From assembly GCF_014203645.1 (NCBI RefSeq), contig NZ_JACHJL010000038.1, forward strand, positions 1 to 32,501: DNA of 32,501 bases. Direction: 5' to 3'. The position numbers were made by a program, and so were the translations under genes. The first letter of the stretch is position 1. The number at the start of each line of letters is the position of its first letter. Positions 8,409 through 16,700 of this stretch are shown piece after piece. The notes beneath the pieces were generated by a model that saw only the letters and a list, made by a program, of their open reading frames with translations, was not told the DNA's origin and ran no database searches. This stretch comes from Streptomyces zagrosensis. Lineage in GTDB: Bacteria; Actinomycetota; Actinomycetes; Streptomycetales; Streptomycetaceae.

Positions 8409-8513
8409 GGTCACCCCGGACAACCGGAGCTTCGTTGTGTCCGACACGGCCCCGCGACTACGGCCGCCTGACCTGCACAACCACATGATCACCAGGACTT
8501 TGAAGCAGCCCTG
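8409..8513 (-). repeat. Orphan left end of an ISAs1-family element, inverted relative to 6271-6375
   Basis: Reverse complement begins CAGGGCTGCTTCAAAGTCC and follows the left end of the 6.3-kb ISAs1 element for about 105 bp. Beyond it (8381-8408) the sequence completes a stem, GAAGCTCCGGT with ACCGGAGCTTC, of which only one arm survives at the left copy. No transposase body is attached; it is a remnant of a second related element. Confidence 0.75.
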
Positions 8514-8753
8514 ACGGCAAAGGCGGGACACCAAACCAAAGCAGCCCAGCCCCCTGAAGACCACTGCTCCGTCACGCTCCCTTCCGGACAGCATCAGGCA
8601 GCAGACTCACTCTCACGGCCTTCGTCTTGGTCACGCGCACCTTGGTCGGAGCACATGAGCAGACGAAGGCCGCCCCCGTGTCCGGCGAATCCCCTGGTGG
8701 GCGACTCAGTTCGAGACACCGTTCGAGGCCGGAAGAAAAAGAATGAGCTTAGC
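8514..8753. other. Non-coding spacer, nothing recognised
   Basis: About 240 bp between the ISAs1 remnant and the 3' end of the StrR-like gene. Long antisense frames cross it, but none has a plausible product. I see no RNA gene or terminator I can support. Confidence 0.5.
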
Positions 8754-9866
8754 TCAAGCAAACCGCCGCAATGCCAGTTCCGATGCGAACTCCTCCCAGG
8801 CTCGGGCACATTGAGTAGCCGCGGCAGATACCATCTCCGTGCGGTGCGCCGGAATGGCCTGGGTGATTCCGCTCCAGCACTTAGCACCCATCAACTGCAT
8901 ATCGAGCATCCGCAGCAGCAGGCGCCCCATCTCCGTATGTCTCAGCGAGGGGTCCTTGCACAGATTCCGGAAGAGCACGTCCAAATTCACCTGGGTCAAC
9001 TCTTCGGCCGCACTTTCTGGGGTGGGCGCGGACGAGCCGTCCGCCAGCTGCGACCGCGACTGTTCGTGGGGTCGCACCTGGCCCCGCCCTTCCGGCCGAT
9101 CCTGCGCCACACCCGTCAGTCGTGCCTGCTTGCCGGGCTTCGACGACCGGCGCGTGGCAGGCACCGGGTCCTCCCCCCGTTGCAGCCGCTCACGCACATC
9201 CCGCACGGTCCCCGGTGAGATCCCGGCCTTCTTGGCTATCTCCCGCAGTGGCGCGTCGGGCGATTCGGTGATCAGACTCCCCGCCATCCTGCGTCCTTCC
9301 TCTGTGCTCAGCGGACGAACCTTGCCGTCCCGTCCGATACGAGCGGCGGGTGCGGGACTCTCCGCCCCCTCGCTGCGCCGTAACGCACCGACGGTTGTGG
9401 CCGACAGGCCGGTCGCCGAAGCGATGGCGCGGTCTGCCCACTCAGGGTGAGTGAGGACGATGCGCGCGGCAGCAGCCGTCCGCTCCGTCAGCGTCAGCGG
9501 CAGTCCGTGCCCGGCGTTCGACTCCACAGCCAGCACGAAGGCATCGGCCTCGGAGCCCTCGAAGAAGCGAACCGCGATCTCCGAATGGCCCCGTATCTGC
9601 GCCGCCCTGAGGCGATGCATTCCGTCGATGACCCGCATCGTCGAACGGCGCACGATGATAGGCGGAAACTCCGTTTCCGAAGCCGAGAGGGCGCGGGCGT
9701 GTTCCAAGTTCTCACCCGCCAGCCGTGGTGAATCGGCGGGTAGCAGCAGCGCGATCGGCACAGTGGCCGCCGGGGAAGACTCCGGATGCCGCGACGGACC
9801 TGTGTACGCCCCACACGCCATACGGATGGCCTCAGAGTGCAGCGACTCAATATTCATTGCACTCAT
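8754..9866 (-). CDS. StrR/NovG-like transcriptional regulator with ParB domain
   Basis: 370 residues. Residues about 35-115 form a ParB/sulfiredoxin-like domain (SPRLAGEN, PPIIVRRSTMRVIDGMHRL, VRFFEGSEADAFVLAVESN). Two helix-turn-helix segments follow at about 142-163 (ADRAIASATGLSATTVGALR) and 206-228 (LREIAKKAGISPGTVRDVRE). The C-terminus ends with a conserved-looking helix (LCKDPSLRHTEMGRLLLRML). This is the layout of StrR-type pathway-specific activators of antibiotic clusters (streptomycin StrR, novobiocin NovG). ATG 9866 overlaps the stop of the upstream paralogue as ATGA, suggesting translational coupling; AGGGG lies 10 nt upstream. Its target cluster is not obvious: no intact biosynthetic gene adjoins it. 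Confidence 0.8.
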   Translation of the reverse strand: MSAMNIESLHSEAIRMACGAYTGPSRHPESSPAATVPIALLLPADSPRLAGENLEHARALSASETEFPPIIVRRSTMRVIDGMHRLRAAQIRGHSEIAVRFFEGSEADAFVLAVESNAGHGLPLTLTERTAAAARIVLTHPEWADRAIASATGLSATTVGALRRSEGAESPAPAARIGRDGKVRPLSTEEGRRMAGSLITESPDAPLREIAKKAGISPGTVRDVRERLQRGEDPVPATRRSSKPGKQARLTGVAQDRPEGRGQVRPHEQSRSQLADGSSAPTPESAAEELTQVNLDVLFRNLCKDPSLRHTEMGRLLLRMLDMQLMGAKCWSGITQAIPAHRTEMVSAAATQCARAWEEFASELALRRFA

Positions 9867-10705
9867 TGCCAGATACCCCTATACACGATGGAGTTGCATT
9901 CTTTCTGGCCGAGTCCTTCTTGGCCGGGTTCACTCGGTCCCATGAACCCCTGCTCCCCCCTTGCGAGTTGCGGGTCCCGCATGCTGCATGAGAGCTTGCA
10001 TTGCCGATTCTCGTCCAGCCCCCAATCGCAGCCAGCCCCACCGCCCACCGCGGCGCGGATCTTCTGTGCGGCATTCAGCTCAGCCTTGCTCCGGAGGGAG
10101 AGGGACGGGCACATCGTTACGCTAAGGCGCTGGCGCACGTCACGCAGTAAGGCGTGGGGCTTCTCTACGAGCAGAGTGCTCGCATACCTGCGCCTCTCCA
10201 CCCTGTCGGCCGGTCGGACCTTGTCGTCCCACCCAATCCGCCTGGGCAACTGGGGGACTTCCTCAGTTGCTGACCGCTGGCAGATTGCAGCGACGATCTT
10301 GGCCATCAGGCTGGTCGCTGCGGCAATCGCGCGATCAAACCGCTCTGGATGCGGCTTGACGATGCGTTCTGTCGCCGCTGCGCGCTCGGGCAGGGGCAGC
10401 GGTAAGCCATGTTGCGCATTGGATTCCATAGCAAACACAAACGCGTCCTTCTCTCTGCCATCGAAGAACTTGACATCGATTGCACCCCACCTCTGTGAAT
10501 TCACGGAATTCAGTCGATGCACTTCATCGGCGATAATTGGCATCGACGAGCAGTACACAATGATCGAGGGAGCTTCATGTCCAGACTGGGCAAGCGTGCG
10601 CGCATTCTCTGTGTTTTCCCCAGCCAGTCGTGGCAAGTCCGTCGTAATCAACGAAGCGACGGATACACTGTCTATTATCTGACCGAATAAACCATTCACG
10701 CGCAA
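9863..10705 (-). CDS. Degenerate StrR-like paralogue
   Basis: 280 residues, open throughout, but clearly a worn copy of its neighbour. It keeps LPRLAGEN, VKFFDGREKDAFVFAMESN and HGLPLPLPER. The ParB-domain motif DGMHRLRAA has become ADEVHRLNSV. The second HTH is deleted: PHALLRDVRQRL stands where the neighbour has about 13 more residues (REIAKKAGISPGTV). The last 90 residues do not resemble the family. Start is TTG 10705 or GTG 10699, behind GGAAGG. Residue 6 is a TTA leucine codon (10688-10690), which would make translation depend on the bldA tRNA. It may be a dying gene or a regulator with altered DNA binding. Confidence 0.6.
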   Translation of the reverse strand: MRVNGLFGQIIDSVSVASLITTDLPRLAGENTENARTLAQSGHEAPSIIVYCSSMPIIADEVHRLNSVNSQRWGAIDVKFFDGREKDAFVFAMESNAQHGLPLPLPERAAATERIVKPHPERFDRAIAAATSLMAKIVAAICQRSATEEVPQLPRRIGWDDKVRPADRVERRRYASTLLVEKPHALLRDVRQRLSVTMCPSLSLRSKAELNAAQKIRAAVGGGAGCDWGLDENRQCKLSCSMRDPQLARGEQGFMGPSEPGQEGLGQKECNSIVYRGIWQ

Positions 10706-10830
10706 CGGCCTTCCGACTCCATTTACCCTCCCTATGACGTAAAGGCTTGCATGGGTTTACTCAGCCCTAGGAGCCTGGGCATTGGCTACAAGTAAGGTCA
10801 TCCGGCGGCGTCGCAACGCCAAACCCAATC

Positions 10831-11170
10831 TCAAGATGAGCGCACCGAAAGAGAGAAGCGGAGCAGATGGCTGGCCATGACGCCCAGGGCGGCTGCGCGG
10901 CTGGTGTATGAAAGCGTCATGCTGCACCCAGGGTTCGGCCTGACGGCGAGGACGGAAGCCCGGTGCGCTGCCCTCAACGAATCGGGTCGCGATGTACCCG
11001 GCGTCCCCGCGCAGCACAGCCGGTATACACCGCCGACGACCCGTCTCGTGGGGCAGCCCACCATGATCGGCAGCAGCACAGTCCGCACCTCGACCAGGGC
11101 GTTCTCCCTCTACAGGCATGAAAGGTGCTGCAGGAGAAGGGAGTTGACAGGCATCCACCTCGCGCGACAA
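10831..11170 (-). pseudogene. Third StrR-like copy, multiply frameshifted
   Basis: Fragments of the same ParB-domain family appear on the minus strand in alternating frames: VDACQLPSP and PVEGE; then ENALVEVRTVLLPIMVGC and TRRVVGGVYRLCCAG (compare PPIIVRRSTMRVIDGMHRLRAA); then ATRFVEGSA; then ASVLAVRPN. Order and spacing match residues about 40-120 of the intact copy. At least three frame changes exclude function. Confidence 0.6.
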
Positions 11171-11663
11171 GGCTCCCCTTCGCTACCACCCGCACGGTGC
11201 TTCTGTGCTGCGCCCGCCAACACGTCGGGCATGCGCGGTACCCCTCTCCGTACCCCGAGCGCTGGGTGACACTCAGCGCAGATCTGGCTCCGAGCAAGGA
11301 AGACTCACCGTAAGACGAGGCATTTCGGCACCAGCGACGCGTTCACTGCAAGGTGCTCGATGAGCCGCAGCGCAGTTTGGCCGCCCCAGTCCCATCGCCG
11401 TCAACAGTGCATCGTGTGCTGACACGTCGGTGCTCCCGCGCCCCGTGCGCGGTGTGGCAACGAGTGCAATACACGGGGTCGTGCGTAGACAGCCCCAGAC
11501 GCTACAGAGCGGACGATATACCGTCAAGTCGTCCGCCCAGACGGACAGTTCGGAATTGTGTCAGGCGCTACGGCCGCTCTACGGCAGTGGTCGCCGCGTC
11601 CGCATGCTGCTGATTAGTTACTCCCATTACGAACAACCGTCCCTCGCAATGATCTCTTGGAGC
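11171..11663. other. Non-coding region upstream of the MFS gene
   Basis: About 490 bp. Only short overlapping frames with no recognisable product. The stretch just upstream of the transporter (11610-11640) is locally AT-rich and may hold its promoter; I cannot define one. Confidence 0.4.
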
Positions 11664-13013
11664 ATGATGCGCCGGACCCCGCGCACACCTACTCGACGAC
11701 GACCCTGGCTGTCCCTCGCCCACAAGGCGGGGCTCGCCGGCCTGGCGGGAACCACGGTCGAGTGGTATGACTTCTTCGTCTTCTCCACCGCAGCCAGCCT
11801 GGTCTTCCCAGAGTTGTTCTTTCCCGAAGCGCAGCAGGCCACCGGTCTGCTGGCATCGTTCGCGACGTTCTGGGTTGGCTTTCTAGGCCGTCCTGTCGGT
11901 GCAGCGCTATTCGGCCATTTCGGGGACCGGCTCGGACGAAAACGCAGTCTGATGGCGACACTTGTGCTGATGGGGGCGGCTACCACAGGCATCGGACTGC
12001 TGCCTCGTTACGAGGAGGCGGGGATCACCGCTCCGGTGCTGCTGTGCGCTCTGCGGCTCGTCCAGGGGGTAGCAGTCGGCGGCGAGTGGGGCGGCGCGGT
12101 GCTGCTGGCCGGTGAGCATGCGCCGCAGGGACGCCGGGTGATCCTGACGGCTATGGTGCAGCAAGGGGCCCCGCTGGCCTCAATCCTGGCCAGCGCGGTC
12201 TTCCTCCCGTTCTCACGACTGGGCGACGGCGAATTCCTGGCCTGGGGCTGGCGGGTCCCCTTCCTGCTCTCTACCGCCCTCATGGCCGTCGGCTTGGTCA
12301 TACGGCTGAAGGTGCCCGAATCTCCGGAGTTCGAGAGACTGTCGGCGCAGCGGCGGGTGGCACCCGCCCCGGTGCGCGACACCTTACAGCGGCACTTCCC
12401 GAAGATGGCGGTGTGCGTCGGGGCCTGCGCCGTTCCGGTTGCCGGGACGTATCTGGCTGGCACCTTCGTGCTGTCCTGGGCGACCGTGCACATCGGCTTT
12501 CCCCGGGAGAAAGTGCTGGGCGTGGTGCTATGCGCGGCTGTCGCCCGGTTCCTGGTCCAGCCCGTCGCTGCAATAGCCGCCCAACGCTTGGGGGTTGCAC
12601 GCATCTGTGCCCTGGGGCTGGCTCTGTACTTGCTCGGGGTTCCGCTCGCTGTCCTAGCCTTGGGGAGCGGTTCACTGGTCTGGATCGCGCTGGGAGTATG
12701 CGGGTTGGAGTCCGCCAGCGCTGTCGTCTACGCGGTGGTCGCCGCCCTGCTCGTCGATGCCTTTCCGGTCCAGGTACGCTACACCGCGATCTCTTTAGCC
12801 CAGCAGTTGGCCGGTGTGGTGTTCGGGGGCACTGCGCCGGCCCTGGCCCAGGCTCTGGTCGCGGCGGGGCACGGCTCGCTATGGCTGGTGGCGCTCTACC
12901 AAGCGTTCCTGGCCGTCCTATCAGCCTCCTGCCTCCTGGCTCTGACGTCCGTCCGCCCCGCTGCCGCGGCGGCAGCACGCCCCCGCCGGGAGGTGACCAA
13001 TGCGCCAGAGTAG
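11664..13013 (+). CDS. MFS transporter, metabolite:H+ symporter (MHS) type
   Basis: About 449 residues from ATG 11664 or ATG 11667 (449 or 448 aa); GGAG at 11659-11662 favours 11667. In-frame upstream ATGs would add an unrelated tail. The first membrane segment contains the MHS signature GTTVEWYDFFVFSTAA. The loop after the second contains RPVGAALFGHFGDRLGRK, the MFS GxxxDRxGRK motif. LVQGVAVGGEWGGA is typical of the shikimate, proline/betaine and alpha-ketoglutarate symporter subfamily. Twelve membrane segments can be traced. Substrate not predictable. Two TTA leucine codons occur (one at 12384-12386, another in AISLAQQ), unusual for a housekeeping Streptomyces gene. It stands alone. Confidence 0.85.
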   Translation: MMRRTPRTPTRRRPWLSLAHKAGLAGLAGTTVEWYDFFVFSTAASLVFPELFFPEAQQATGLLASFATFWVGFLGRPVGAALFGHFGDRLGRKRSLMATLVLMGAATTGIGLLPRYEEAGITAPVLLCALRLVQGVAVGGEWGGAVLLAGEHAPQGRRVILTAMVQQGAPLASILASAVFLPFSRLGDGEFLAWGWRVPFLLSTALMAVGLVIRLKVPESPEFERLSAQRRVAPAPVRDTLQRHFPKMAVCVGACAVPVAGTYLAGTFVLSWATVHIGFPREKVLGVVLCAAVARFLVQPVAAIAAQRLGVARICALGLALYLLGVPLAVLALGSGSLVWIALGVCGLESASAVVYAVVAALLVDAFPVQVRYTAISLAQQLAGVVFGGTAPALAQALVAAGHGSLWLVALYQAFLAVLSASCLLALTSVRPAAAAAARPRREVTNAPE

Positions 13014-13169
13014 TTTCCTTGGGGCAACGTCATTGGCCAGACTTAGCCTTGATCCATCGGCCGGTTGTGAAGCCGATTTTTGAGGTTCGGTGAGCCGAGT
13101 GTGGTGCTGCCAACTGGATGCAGGCATGGGGGGTGTCTACCAGCCTGCCCGGCTTTCCCACGGTTTCAT

Positions 13170-13705
13170 CTCCGGTTGGCCCAGTTGGGCGGAGTGGACA
13201 GCAAGGTCAGGCCGGTTCGGGCGGTGCGTGGACGGTGTCGAACAGGTTTTCCAGGCGTGTTGCCAGGGCCATCACCGGGGCAAGTGCAGAGTGAGCCGCC
13301 GGGCGGCACGCGCGATCCGGGCGGGGACGTTGACCAGGCGGGAGCGAGGGTGACATTACTGGCCTTGGCGTGGAAGGCCGAGGCCAGGGCGCCGGTGGCC
13401 CGTAACAGGTTGTATGTCATGTCCACAGGGTGAGCCAGGCAGAGTTGGGGTGGAAGTGGGCGGAAGGCAAGTGGGCGAAAGCTTCGACTTTGCTGTCCTC
13501 GATGACCTGTTCGACGACAGCGTGGTGGCGGTGTTCACGCTCGGTCTGGAACGTGGGGGCGGGGTTGTCGGTGAAGAAGGGGTGGTAGCGCCAGACGGGG
13601 AACAGCTCGCCCTGTTCGCCGATAGTGGCGGGTTTCGCCAAGTCGCGGACGCGGCGCACAACGAGACTTTCTTCTTCCGGTTGTCCGCCTGGTCGCTCCT
13701 CTCCG
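13170..13705 (-). pseudogene. C-terminal remnant of an IS1380-family transposase
   Basis: Minus strand: VRRVRDLAKPATIGEQGEL, then FPVWRYHPFFTDNPAP and HHAVVEQVIEDSKVEAFAHL match the conserved end of Streptomyces IS1380-type transposases. The frame breaks at about 13425 (LTLW then MTYNLLRATGALASAFHAKA one frame over, a missing G). It breaks again near 13350 (SRLVNVPARIARAARRLTL), followed by an in-frame stop. The N-terminal two thirds are absent; the sequence passes directly into an unrelated IS630 fragment. Confidence 0.75.
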
Positions 13706-13709
13706 GGAT

Positions 13710-14230
13710 GACGGCGCCACCAGGCGGGGCCAGGTATAGGCCAATGACATCGGTGGCCTTCTCCGCGAACGCCGAGTCTGTCGAGATCTTGAAGGTGCCC
13801 GAGCGGTGCGGCTTCAGATTCCCCTTACGCCAGATGCGGGCAACGTAATGCCAGCACACCGCGACACCCTCACGCCGCTTCAAGTGATCGGCCAAAGTTC
13901 GCATCGACCAGTGCGACAGCCCCGAATCGGCCGGCGAATACATCCTCGTCAGCGCAATCACCCGGCCCCATGCCCGAGGCGGCACCTGGTCAGGTGGCCC
14001 GCCGTAACGCTTCCAAACCGGCCAAAACCCGCTCGGCATAGCGGGCCTTGCAGCGGCCGACCGTCAGCGATGCCACACTGGCGAGCTCGGCATGTCCTTG
14101 CGCCGGCGTCCCTCAGCCAACCACAACACGATCCGTGCGCGAAGCGCCACGATGGCCGGGTCATCTCAGCAACTCCCGCAATTCAATCATCTGTTCAGAG
14201 GTGAGATCCGTACCAGACTCAACGATCACA
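13710..14230 (-). pseudogene. N-terminal remnant of an IS630-family transposase
   Basis: Minus strand: VIVESGTDLTSEQMIELREL, then IVALRARIVLWLAEGRRRKD, then ARYAERVLAGLEA in shifting frames. A clean stretch follows (GRVIALTRM, SGLSHWSMRTLADHL, CWHYVARIWRKGNLKPHRS, IGLYLAPPGGAVI). This is the helix-turn-helix half of an IS630 transposase. The catalytic DDE half is missing, replaced at about 13710 by IS1380 sequence. Confidence 0.7.
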
Positions 14231-14343
14231 GACCGCCTCCGGTACCACAAACAGAATCACGAGACACTAGACTTCCTTCCTCTTGGCAGACGCCGGGTTG
14301 GCTCCTGCCTTCGTTGGGAGACATCTGCCGGGAAGGGCGAGAG

Positions 14344-14826
14344 ATGCGCAGTAACGAATCGGCACGCGGCAAGGAAGACCGTCCGCTGCTCCTGCAACTT
14401 GAGCAGCGTCTCAACAAGTTGATCGAGATGATTTATCCCGAGGAGCGCACCCGTCCCGGTTACGCGCGGCTCGCCAAGGAAATCCGTGAGACGACCGGAG
14501 GCACCATCTCCGCCACCTATCTTTGGGAACTGGCCACCGGAAAGAAACGCAACCTCACGCTGGAACAGCTGGACACTCTGGCGCAGTTCTTCGGGGTACC
14601 ACCCGAATATTTCCTCAACGACGAGGTGTCGGAACGGGTCAATGCCCAGCTAATGCTGGCAACCGCACTGCGCGACATCAAGATCCGCAGTCTGGCGCTG
14701 CGCGCCGAGGGACTCTCACCTGCCAGCCTGGACGCCCTACTCACTATGGTCGACGAGGCCCGCAAACTGCAGAACCTCTCGGCGACAAACCATCCAAGTC
14801 TCCCCGCAGCCGACTCCCATGACTGA
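14344..14826 (+). CDS. XRE-family helix-turn-helix regulator, 160 aa
   Basis: ATG 14344 is chosen because GGAAGGG (14331-14337) lies just upstream; the longer frame enters the IS630 remnant. Residues about 30-90 form a Cro/CI-type HTH (YARLAKEIRETTGGTISATY, LWELATGKKRNLTLEQLDTL, FGVPPEYFL). The tail is helical (LRDIKIRSLALRAEGLSPAS). It is the first gene of a three-gene set with a HEIGH metalloprotein and a membrane protein. In Actinobacteria, HTH proteins of this kind commonly adjoin ImmA/IrrE-type proteases, which can cleave the repressor. Target genes unknown. Confidence 0.85.
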   Translation: MRSNESARGKEDRPLLLQLEQRLNKLIEMIYPEERTRPGYARLAKEIRETTGGTISATYLWELATGKKRNLTLEQLDTLAQFFGVPPEYFLNDEVSERVNAQLMLATALRDIKIRSLALRAEGLSPASLDALLTMVDEARKLQNLSATNHPSLPAADSHD

Positions 14827-14942
14827 GGAAGCGTTCCCCTCGGTATACCCGGGTGAGATTGGGTCCATTGTTATGTCACTGGCGTTCCGGATCGCACGTG
14901 TCCCGAAAGCGACCGATCTTCAGCAGGGCTATTGGGAGACGT

Positions 14943-15464
14943 ATGCCGAAAAAATACGCTCAATTACATCAGCGTTGCCAGCCGGTCCTGGACCAACTCA
15001 GTGTGCCGAATCCCTTCACCATCGATGCTTTGTGCCAGGAGCTGTCCGTCCAGCGAAGACGTCCGTTGCATCTGCATCCGCTGCCACAACAGGACATCCG
15101 GAACGACATCTGCGGCATGTGGCTCGCCACCGAGACCGACGACCACATCTTTTTCGAACAGCGCACCAGCCGAGTACACCAAGAGCACATCGTGCTGCAT
15201 GAGATCGGGCACATGCTGTTTGACCATTGGGGCACGGACCTAGGCCACAGCGGGGTGCCTCAAACCCTTCTCCCCGATCTGAGCCCGCAGTTGGTGCAAC
15301 GGCTGCTCGGCCGCGCCAGCTACACCAACCGCCAGGAACAGGAGGCGGAGATGCTTGCCAGTCTGCTGCGTCTCCGCGCTTCACAGTCCGCCACCAGATC
15401 TCCACACGGCGTGCTGGGCCGACTGGAAGCCGCGCTGGGGACGCGTGCCGCGGATGAACGCTGA
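14943..15464 (+). CDS. ImmA/IrrE-type zinc metallopeptidase-like protein, 173 aa
   Basis: ATG 14943 has GGGAG 4 nt upstream. The protein contains HEIGHM (HExxH) at about residue 81, after the strand-like segment MWLATETDDHIFFEQ, as in the IrrE N-terminal-like/ImmA domain. The later helix RQEQEAEMLASLLRL supplies a conserved Glu that could complete the zinc site. ImmA/IrrE enzymes cut HTH repressors in response to stress or mobile-element signals; the neighbouring XRE protein is the natural candidate partner. The stop (TGA 15462-15464) lies 11 bp inside the next gene, indicating coupling. A 116-bp gap separates it from the HTH gene. Confidence 0.8.
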   Translation: MPKKYAQLHQRCQPVLDQLSVPNPFTIDALCQELSVQRRRPLHLHPLPQQDIRNDICGMWLATETDDHIFFEQRTSRVHQEHIVLHEIGHMLFDHWGTDLGHSGVPQTLLPDLSPQLVQRLLGRASYTNRQEQEAEMLASLLRLRASQSATRSPHGVLGRLEAALGTRAADER

Positions 15465-16629
15465 ACCCTCCAACGTTCTGCACTGGTTCGACTACATCTG
15501 CGTGGGCTGCCTGTGGTTGGCTCTGGCACTACGTGCCCCTGCCGGCCTGCGCACTCCTGAGCAGCGCGGATTGTGGTTGGCTGTGGCCACCGCTGCAGTG
15601 GCCATGACGCTCACGCTCCCCGCCGCGACCCAGTTCGCCCTCCAGACCGCCGGGGGGGTCCACACCATCGCCCTGGCACGAAACCTGATTGGAGTACTCT
15701 CGTCGGGCGCAGTCCTGTACTTCGTCTCGGCGGCCATTGACGACCGCCGATTACGTCTGGGCGTGTACTACGTGACGGGCCTGGCCATGGTATCCCTACT
15801 GGCCCTGGATGCCCTGGCTCCACCGCACCGGGAACACGCCATAACGGGCCACGGAGCGCCGATTCCCTCCACTGCCTATTGGCTCGTCTTGACTACGGTT
15901 CATCTCGCTGCGGACATCTTTTGCATCTCCCTATGCCATCAGTACAGCAGACGCACGGCCAACCCCGTCCTCAAGGCAAGCTTACGGATGTTCGGAATCG
16001 GCACCGCGTTCTCCTGCTTATTCTGGCTCTGCCAGCTCATCAGCCTGCTGTTTCACACCGATCGGCTGCTGCCGTACCTCCCGTACGTCATGGACTTGCA
16101 CGGGCTGCTACGTGCGATCGCCCTCCTGGCGCCCTCGCTGTGGGCCGTGCAGGGCGCCGTCGTAGAGATCTGCACTATCTGGCACTTGTGGCCGCTGTGG
16201 CGCGACCTGGTACAGGCCGTGCCGCACGTCGCTTTCCTCAAACCCCGCCACCGACTGCTCGAGATCGTGTGGCCGCAGGCATCCTGGCGGCTGCTGGCCT
16301 ACCGCAAAATAATTGAGACCCGGGATGCCATCCTCGTCCTCAACGACTATGTGGCCGTCGGTACCTGGGCTCGCGCGCGCCGCCATGTGGCCGCTGTGAG
16401 TGTCGCTCACGCCAAAGTCGACGCGACGGTGCTCGCGTGTGTGATGACGGGGGCACGCAGCGCCAAGCTCGCTGGCTTGCCTCACCAGCAGTCCGCCGGC
16501 GGTCTCGTCAACTTCGACAAAGGCGATCTCGATAGCGAGATGGCCTTCCTCCTCGACGTGGCGCGAGCTTACGTCTCGACCCCAGCCCGGGACTTCAGAA
16601 TTCATCCGAATACATCCGATAGGAAGTAA
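15454..16629 (+). CDS. MAB_1171c-like polytopic membrane protein, 391 aa
   Basis: ATG 15454 overlaps the end of the ImmA/IrrE gene by 11 bp; upstream in-frame codons encode that gene in another frame. About seven hydrophobic segments lie in residues 5-240 (IALARNLIGVLSSGAVLYFV, GTAFSCLFWLCQLISLLF and others). A soluble C-terminal part of about 150 residues follows (HRLLEIVWP, RKIIETRDAILVLNDYV, DVARAYVS). This matches the family annotated as MAB_1171c putative transporters, often located beside HTH/ImmA pairs; transport has not been shown as far as I know. A signal-sensing role is equally plausible. At least three TTA leucine codons (RRLRL, ASLRM, CLFW) are atypical for Streptomyces and hint at transfer or bldA dependence. 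Confidence 0.7.
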   Translation: MNAEPSNVLHWFDYICVGCLWLALALRAPAGLRTPEQRGLWLAVATAAVAMTLTLPAATQFALQTAGGVHTIALARNLIGVLSSGAVLYFVSAAIDDRRLRLGVYYVTGLAMVSLLALDALAPPHREHAITGHGAPIPSTAYWLVLTTVHLAADIFCISLCHQYSRRTANPVLKASLRMFGIGTAFSCLFWLCQLISLLFHTDRLLPYLPYVMDLHGLLRAIALLAPSLWAVQGAVVEICTIWHLWPLWRDLVQAVPHVAFLKPRHRLLEIVWPQASWRLLAYRKIIETRDAILVLNDYVAVGTWARARRHVAAVSVAHAKVDATVLACVMTGARSAKLAGLPHQQSAGGLVNFDKGDLDSEMAFLLDVARAYVSTPARDFRIHPNTSDRK

Positions 16630-16679
16630 GTAGGGTGTGGCTCTCGGCTCACACAAGCGGATGCTGTTGGTGATGTTCG

Positions 16680-16700
16680 CCTGCCCAACTGCCGGGCAGG
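16680..16700 (+). terminator. Possible hairpin downstream of the three-gene module
   Basis: CCTGCCC (16680-16686), 7-nt loop, GGGCAGG (16694-16700), about 50 bp after the stop at 16629. It overlaps IS1182-like remnant sequence, so it may be accidental. Confidence 0.3.

Noticed and set aside
7560..8594. 344- and 268-codon frames antisense to the glycine-rich gene
   Set aside because: They are Ala/Pro-rich mirror images of the GGC repeats; only the plus strand has a signal peptide and a good ribosome binding site.
14819..15202. Frame starting at ATG 14819 overlapping the HTH stop
   Set aside because: The translation loses any motif and overlaps the ImmA/IrrE gene in another frame, which has a better ribosome binding site and the HEIGH motif.
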